A DNA stretch of 64,000 nucleotides from JAGVPT01 sp964642725 (GTDB taxonomy: Bacteria; Bacteroidota; Ignavibacteria; UBA10030; UBA8401). The notes beneath the pieces were generated by a model. It saw nothing but the letters and a program-made list of their open reading frames with translations. It was not told where the DNA came from and did no database searches. The translations under genes and the position numbers were made by a program. Positions 60,607 through 64,000 of the stretch are shown one piece after another. The stretch lies in NCBI GenBank assembly GCA_964642725.1, contig CAZXQG010000006.1:1-64000 (forward strand). The letters run 5' to 3'. How positions within the stretch are numbered: the stretch's first letter is position 1; every line of letters begins with the position of its first letter.

Positions 60607-61218
60607 ATGGAACCAATTTTTTTTCTCAAAGGACTTATCATTGGATTTGGGATGGCGGTGCCAATCGGTCCGGTCGGCGTACTCTGCATCCGCAAGACTC
60701 TGATCGGTGGACACTTGCGCGGGCTGGTCATCGGTCTGGGGGCCGCAACGGCGGATTCCCTTTTTGGCAGTATCGCAGCATTCGGCCTCACCTTTGTCTC
60801 CGACGTGATCACCAGCCAGCACTTCTGGCTGCGCCTAGTTGGAGGTGGAATCCTTCTTTTTCTTGGGATAAGAACATTCCGAGCTAAACGCAAAGATCCT
60901 GTCATTCCTTACGAAAACAGAGGACTGCTGGGATCGTACATTTCTGCTTTTCTCCTCGTGCTCACAAATCCGGTAACTATTTTTGCTTTTGTCGCCGTGT
61001 TCGCTGCCTTTGGGCTCGGGCATAAACTGTTTGTCGTTTCGGCCTGCATTCTTGTGCTCGGAGTGTTCACGGGTTCTGGTTTATGGTTTCTGGTACTTAG
61101 TTACGTGGCAACAATCTTCAGAAAAAAACTCGACTCCGACGGACTCAGATGGGTCAACAGGATCGCAGGCGTTTTAATCATCCTATCCGGGGCTGCGGCC
61201 CTTGTGAGTTTGATATGA
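60607..61218 (+). CDS. LysE-family exporter
   Basis: 203 residues with six hydrophobic helices. The N-terminal LIIGFGMAVPIGPVGVLCIR and GAATADSLFGSIAAFG segments, TNPVTIFAFVAVFA in the middle and RIAGVLIILSGAAALV at the end match the LysE/RhtB family. Such proteins export amino acids or small metabolites across the inner membrane by proton antiport. The NP motif in the fourth helix region is conserved. A terminator follows at 61233. The substrate is unknown. Confidence 0.9.
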   Translation: MEPIFFLKGLIIGFGMAVPIGPVGVLCIRKTLIGGHLRGLVIGLGAATADSLFGSIAAFGLTFVSDVITSQHFWLRLVGGGILLFLGIRTFRAKRKDPVIPYENRGLLGSYISAFLLVLTNPVTIFAFVAVFAAFGLGHKLFVVSACILVLGVFTGSGLWFLVLSYVATIFRKKLDSDGLRWVNRIAGVLIILSGAAALVSLI

Positions 61219-61232
61219 GATCAGCTTTTATT

Positions 61233-61256
61233 GCCGTCCAAAGGACGGCGTTTATC
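61233..61256 (+). terminator. Hairpin terminator after the LysE gene
   Basis: GCCGTCC-AAA-GGACGGC, a 7-bp stem, is followed by GTTTATC and lies 15 nt after the stop. The loop is only three bases and the T tract is short. Confidence 0.65.
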
Positions 61257-61297
61257 ATGACAACATCAATTAAATCTAGCAGACGAAGGGCAATCCG

Positions 61298-61699
61298 ATG
61301 TCAAACAATGTAGGCGTGTGGATAGACCATAAGAAAGCGGTCGTTGTTCGAATAACTGATGGTGTAGAGGTAGTGCATTCCATCGCATCCGGCATGGAAA
61401 AACATGTTCGGTTCTCAGGCGGAAAACCGGAGGATCAGCAAGGGCACCGCTTCTCCAACCATCTCAAGGAATACTATGACAGAGTCATTTCATTCCTTCA
61501 TCATGCCGATTCCATTCTCATTCTTGGCCCGGGTGAAGCGAAGGGCGAATTTGAAAAACGCCTTGACACTGAATCATTCGGTTCCCAAATAGTCGGCATA
61601 GAAACAGAGGATAAAATGACCGACCACCAGATCGCGGCAAAGGTCCGTGAACACTTTCTTATTCAAACTGAGCTAATCCACGAAGATAAAAAAAACTAA
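61298..61699 (+). CDS. Conserved hypothetical protein related to the eRF1/Pelota-like fold
   Basis: 133 residues. The start VGVWIDHKKAVVVRITDGVEVV, the middle YYDRVISFLHHADSILILGPGEAKGEFEKRL (in outline LGPGEAKGEFEKRL) and the end TDHQIAAKVREHF match a bacterial family related to the central domain of eRF1 and to host-attachment-like proteins. The GPGEAKxE motif is the clearest mark. The role is not known; links to ribosome rescue or stress are only suggested by the fold. It lies just upstream of bacterioferritin. Confidence 0.8.
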   Translation: MSNNVGVWIDHKKAVVVRITDGVEVVHSIASGMEKHVRFSGGKPEDQQGHRFSNHLKEYYDRVISFLHHADSILILGPGEAKGEFEKRLDTESFGSQIVGIETEDKMTDHQIAAKVREHFLIQTELIHEDKKN

Positions 61700-61744
61700 G
61701 AGGGTTTTGGTAGGCTGCAGGCAAATAGTAGAAGGAGAACGCGT

Positions 61745-62224
61745 ATGAAAGGCAATGAAAAAGTAATCACGGTACTCAATCAGTTATTAGCCGATGAGCT
61801 TACCGCCATCAACCAATATATGGTGCACTCCGAGATGTGTGAAAACTGGGGGTATGCGAAGCTTCACGCGGGTATCAGAAAACAAGCGATGGATGAAATG
61901 CACCATGCCGAGTGGCTGATCGAACGGATAATATTTTTTGAGGGTGTGCCGATCGTTTCTAAACTTAACCCGATAAAAATCGGCAAGACCGTATCGGAAA
62001 TGATCAAGAACGACAACAACGATGAACTTGGCGCGGTGCGCTCCTACAATGAAGGGATCAAGCTCGCCCGTTCGATTGAGGATCAAGGTACCGTTGAACT
62101 GCTCTCGAAAATACTGAAGATGGAAGAAGGCCACGTCGATTGGGCCGAAATACAACGCGCGCAGATCGAACAAATGGGAATGGAAAATTATCTGGTTAAT
62201 CAAGCCGAAGGCGCGGCAACGTAA
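61745..62224 (+). CDS. bfr: Bacterioferritin
   Basis: 159 residues, normal length. The family signature MKGNEKVI and LLADELTAINQYMVHSEM is present. All ferroxidase ligands align with E. coli Bfr numbering: Glu18, Glu51, His54, Glu94, Glu127 and His130. The heme ligand Met52 (DEMHHAEW) is also present, so it should form a 24-mer that binds heme between subunits, oxidises Fe(II) and stores iron. AGAAGGAG lies 9 nt before the ATG. No bacterioferredoxin (bfd) was seen beside it. It belongs to the stress set of this region. Confidence 0.97.
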   Translation: MKGNEKVITVLNQLLADELTAINQYMVHSEMCENWGYAKLHAGIRKQAMDEMHHAEWLIERIIFFEGVPIVSKLNPIKIGKTVSEMIKNDNNDELGAVRSYNEGIKLARSIEDQGTVELLSKILKMEEGHVDWAEIQRAQIEQMGMENYLVNQAEGAAT

Positions 62225-62308
62225 TTTGCCGTTTACCACAACGGCGGAAATTTTGATTCACGGATCGCTGCTGTTTGAACACCAAATTAAAAAGAAAGGA
62301 TGCTCGTT

Positions 62309-62458
62309 ATGCTTTACACTATCGCTGTTCTGCTCGTCGTATTCTGGCTTCTCGGAATAGTTTCTTCCTACACCATGGGAGGATTAATTCACGTTCTTCT
62401 CGTTATCGCCATCGTGGTCGTGCTGGTGAGAGTGATCAGCGGACGAAAAGCCGTCTGA
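62309..62458 (+). CDS. Lmo0937-family (DUF5670) small membrane protein
   Basis: 49 residues from ATG at 62309, with AAAGGA 9 nt upstream. The product starts MLYTIAVLLVVFWLLG and includes GGLIHVLLVIAIVVVLVRVI, two short hydrophobic helices and a typical basic end. This matches the Lmo0937/DUF5670 family, widespread in stress-linked gene clusters; its function is unknown. It overlaps a random longer frame at 62275 in another frame. The next gene begins 46 nt later. Confidence 0.9.
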   Translation: MLYTIAVLLVVFWLLGIVSSYTMGGLIHVLLVIAIVVVLVRVISGRKAV

Positions 62459-62504
62459 CTTCTTCACGAGATTAAGATCAGAAAATCGAATCGAGGGTTT
62501 GTCC

Positions 62505-62711
62505 ATGAACAAAGCAATCTCGCTCGCAATTCTTGCCGGCGGCGTTCTTCTTCTGATATTAGGGATCAACGCGTATAATTCGTCCAGCTCCGATTTCTCT
62601 CGTTTCTTCACCGGCTCGGCCACCGATAAGTCGATATGGATGCTTGTCGGAGGCGCAGTCGCGGCAGTTCTGGGACTTGTTGGTTTATTGCGCGGGTCAA
62701 AAACAGTTTGA
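62505..62711 (+). CDS. DUF3185-family membrane protein
   Basis: 68 residues from ATG at 62505, chosen because GAGGG lies 7 nt upstream (a TTG at 62499 is less likely). Two hydrophobic segments (AISLAILAGGVLLLILGI and IWMLVGGAVAAVLGLVGLL) match DUF3185. The family is short and of unknown function, but is often found with Lmo0937-type and CsbD genes. The spacing suggests a transcript with the preceding gene. Confidence 0.88.
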   Translation: MNKAISLAILAGGVLLLILGINAYNSSSSDFSRFFTGSATDKSIWMLVGGAVAAVLGLVGLLRGSKTV

Positions 62712-62748
62712 GTGTTGGATGAAAATGAAAACGGTGAAGGATATTACC

Positions 62749-63882
62749 ATGAGATCGTCAAAAGTTTTCTTCTTGTTTGCAGCATTGAGTGCGGCGGCGT
62801 GGCTGCTGCCGCGGGAAACATCTGCGCAGCAGGTTTCAGTAAGCTATCAGCGGTTTTATGATGATTTGAGCCCTTATGGAAGGTGGGTAGAATATCCAAA
62901 TTACGGATACGTTTGGATACCCAATGGAAATTCCGGATTCAGCCCTTATGCAACAGCCGGCCACTGGGTTCTTACCGTTGACGGTTGGACGTGGGTTTCC
63001 GATTATCCCTGGGGATGGGCAGCGTTCCACTATGGCCGCTGGGACTACGACAATGGTTACGGATGGTTTTGGGTTCCTGGAGATGAGTGGGGTCCCGCCT
63101 GGGTATCCTGGAGAAGGTCTCCCGGATATTACGGATGGGCACCTCTAAGGCCTGGTGTGAGCATAAGTGTGACTTTCGGGGGGGAATACCACGAGCGAAA
63201 TGAAAGCTGGATATTTGTAAGAGACAGGGATATTACGAGGTCAGACGTTAGTCGGCATTATATCAATCGAAACAGAAATGTTACGATCATCAATAATTCA
63301 ACGGTGATAGTCAATAATCGAAGAGATGACAAGCGCAATGTCACATATGTTACCGGCCCCGACAGATCTGACGTCCAAAAAGTTACTCACAGATCTGTGA
63401 ATGTGGTTGCTATGCGGGAGATCACTCAGCCGGGACAGCGCATGAGCAATGGCGAAATGCAAGTATACAGGCCGCATGTTCAAAGAAGCACCGGCAACGG
63501 ACAGAACCCAGTTCCATCAAAGGTGACGAAATTGAATGAGGTAAAGCCGGCATCGGAAAAACTTGCCGTTAATCGTCAGGAACAACCGCGAGCGACGACT
63601 CCACCCCCCAAAAATCACCCGCAACCGGCGCTGAATGTTCATTCATCTGACAATAAGGCAACGGAACAGCACCCGCGTACAGTGAATCCACCCCCAAAGA
63701 GCCAACCGTCACAGCCGCGGAATGTTCGTTCATCCATCAATACGAGAATGGCACAACAACCGAAGTTCGCGAAATCACCCGCAAAGAGTCAGCCGCCGCG
63801 GCCTCGTAATGCTGCACCACCTAAAAGAATTACTCAGCAACGGCCTCCGCATCCGAATCCGCCGGAACGAAAAGAAAGATAG
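62749..63882 (+). CDS. DUF6600-type exported protein with proline-rich C-terminus
   Basis: 377 residues from ATG at 62749 with AAGGA 8 nt upstream; upstream in-frame codons at 62719 and 62725 lack it. A signal peptide ends in TSAQQ (about residue 27). Residues about 30-150 are rich in Tyr and Trp and match DUF6600: YDDLSPYGRWVEYPNYGYVW, DGWTWVSDYPWGWAAFHYG and WVPGDEWGPAWVSWR. The C-terminal third is low complexity, with Pro, Gln, Asn and Lys in PPPKN/PPPKSQP units. It is probably periplasmic or outer-membrane and possibly binds the cell wall or nucleic acid with its basic tail; this is inference. Confidence 0.88.
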   Translation: MRSSKVFFLFAALSAAAWLLPRETSAQQVSVSYQRFYDDLSPYGRWVEYPNYGYVWIPNGNSGFSPYATAGHWVLTVDGWTWVSDYPWGWAAFHYGRWDYDNGYGWFWVPGDEWGPAWVSWRRSPGYYGWAPLRPGVSISVTFGGEYHERNESWIFVRDRDITRSDVSRHYINRNRNVTIINNSTVIVNNRRDDKRNVTYVTGPDRSDVQKVTHRSVNVVAMREITQPGQRMSNGEMQVYRPHVQRSTGNGQNPVPSKVTKLNEVKPASEKLAVNRQEQPRATTPPPKNHPQPALNVHSSDNKATEQHPRTVNPPPKSQPSQPRNVRSSINTRMAQQPKFAKSPAKSQPPRPRNAAPPKRITQQRPPHPNPPERKER

Positions 63883-63894
63883 GAAATGGGGCTT

Positions 63895-63978
63895 ATGAAA
63901 AATAAAACATCAGCAATGATCGCGCCTGTTCTTCTGATTGTCGATGGCAGGAAGCGTTTTAAATTCGGAAAGTGGTGA
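63895..63978 (+). CDS. Possible 27-residue small ORF
   Basis: ATG at 63895 with AGGAAATGGGG upstream gives MKNKTSAMIAPVLLIVDGRKRFKFGKW. It has a short hydrophobic stretch and a basic end. It lies between the DUF6600 gene and another start at 63982, so it may be a linker gene or noise. No family is recognised. Confidence 0.3.
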   Translation: MKNKTSAMIAPVLLIVDGRKRFKFGKW

Positions 63979-63981
63979 ACC

Positions 63982-64000
63982 ATGAAAAATAATATTTTTG
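63982..64000 (+). CDS. Start of a further gene, cut by window edge
   Basis: ATG at 63982, MKNNIF..., begins 3 nt after the preceding stop and runs off the window. The start resembles a signal peptide beginning. Nothing more can be said. Confidence 0.3.

Overview
The window looks like a chromosomal segment of a Gram-negative bacterium of the Bacteroidota/Chlorobiota/Ignavibacteriota side of the FCB superphylum; the last of these is my best guess. The basis is a set of five exported proteins ending in a type IX secretion (T9SS) sorting domain that begins with QNYPNPFNPST and ends in SGVYFYRLxxGSF...KKLILMK, a TonB receptor with a carboxypeptidase-like N-domain, two-component propeller sensors, and many OmpA-type envelope proteins. 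No rRNA, tRNA, CRISPR array, phage or insertion-sequence gene was seen.

Layout. (1) 1-817: the start of a GH5 cellulase, cut by the window edge. (2) 1946-21282: a signalling island. Two giant paralogous hybrid histidine kinases with 11 and 9 PAS domains converge on a hybrid kinase/receiver pair (11429-8153) and a tight four-gene operon (15652-11630) of a small HDOD-partner protein, an HDOD protein, a GAF-hybrid kinase with HPt, and a receiver with a four-cysteine tail. (3) 21433-25506: two near-identical 41-bp inverted repeats bracket exactly two outer-membrane genes, a porin-like protein and a TonB receptor. (4) 25553-34167, all on the minus strand: a double-propeller sensor without a kinase domain, a subclass B1 metallo-beta-lactamase with all zinc ligands, two small conserved proteins, and a sugar operon (FHS permease, lyxose-isomerase-type cupin, PfkB kinase). 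(5) 35077-57571, plus strand: a surface and stress island with a LuxR regulator, two CsbD proteins, six proteins carrying seven DUF3494 (ice-binding-type) domains, an eight-repeat T9SS protein, and four OmpA-domain proteins. (6) 57585-64000: a receiver-STAS-like protein, DoxX, zinc alcohol dehydrogenase, lipoprotein, LysE exporter, bacterioferritin and several tiny membrane or stress proteins.

How the genes may work together. The last two regions read as a cell-envelope/general-stress programme: CsbD, Lmo0937-type, DUF3185, DUF6600, bacterioferritin, DUF4398 lipoproteins and OmpA proteins often occur together in stress regulons. A conserved box (GGATTAAC-N5-TTTCATCC-N4-GG, then KKGTAYAY 51 nt from the box start) lies at a fixed geometry upstream of three separate units in this island: a CsbD gene, a lipoprotein-OmpA operon, and a small membrane protein followed by a DUF3494/T9SS protein. 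This is the most interesting candidate for an undescribed regulatory link between stress and the DUF3494 surface layer. Several small genes below 60 residues were found by reading the sequence directly (22912, 55704, 60534, 62309, 63895).
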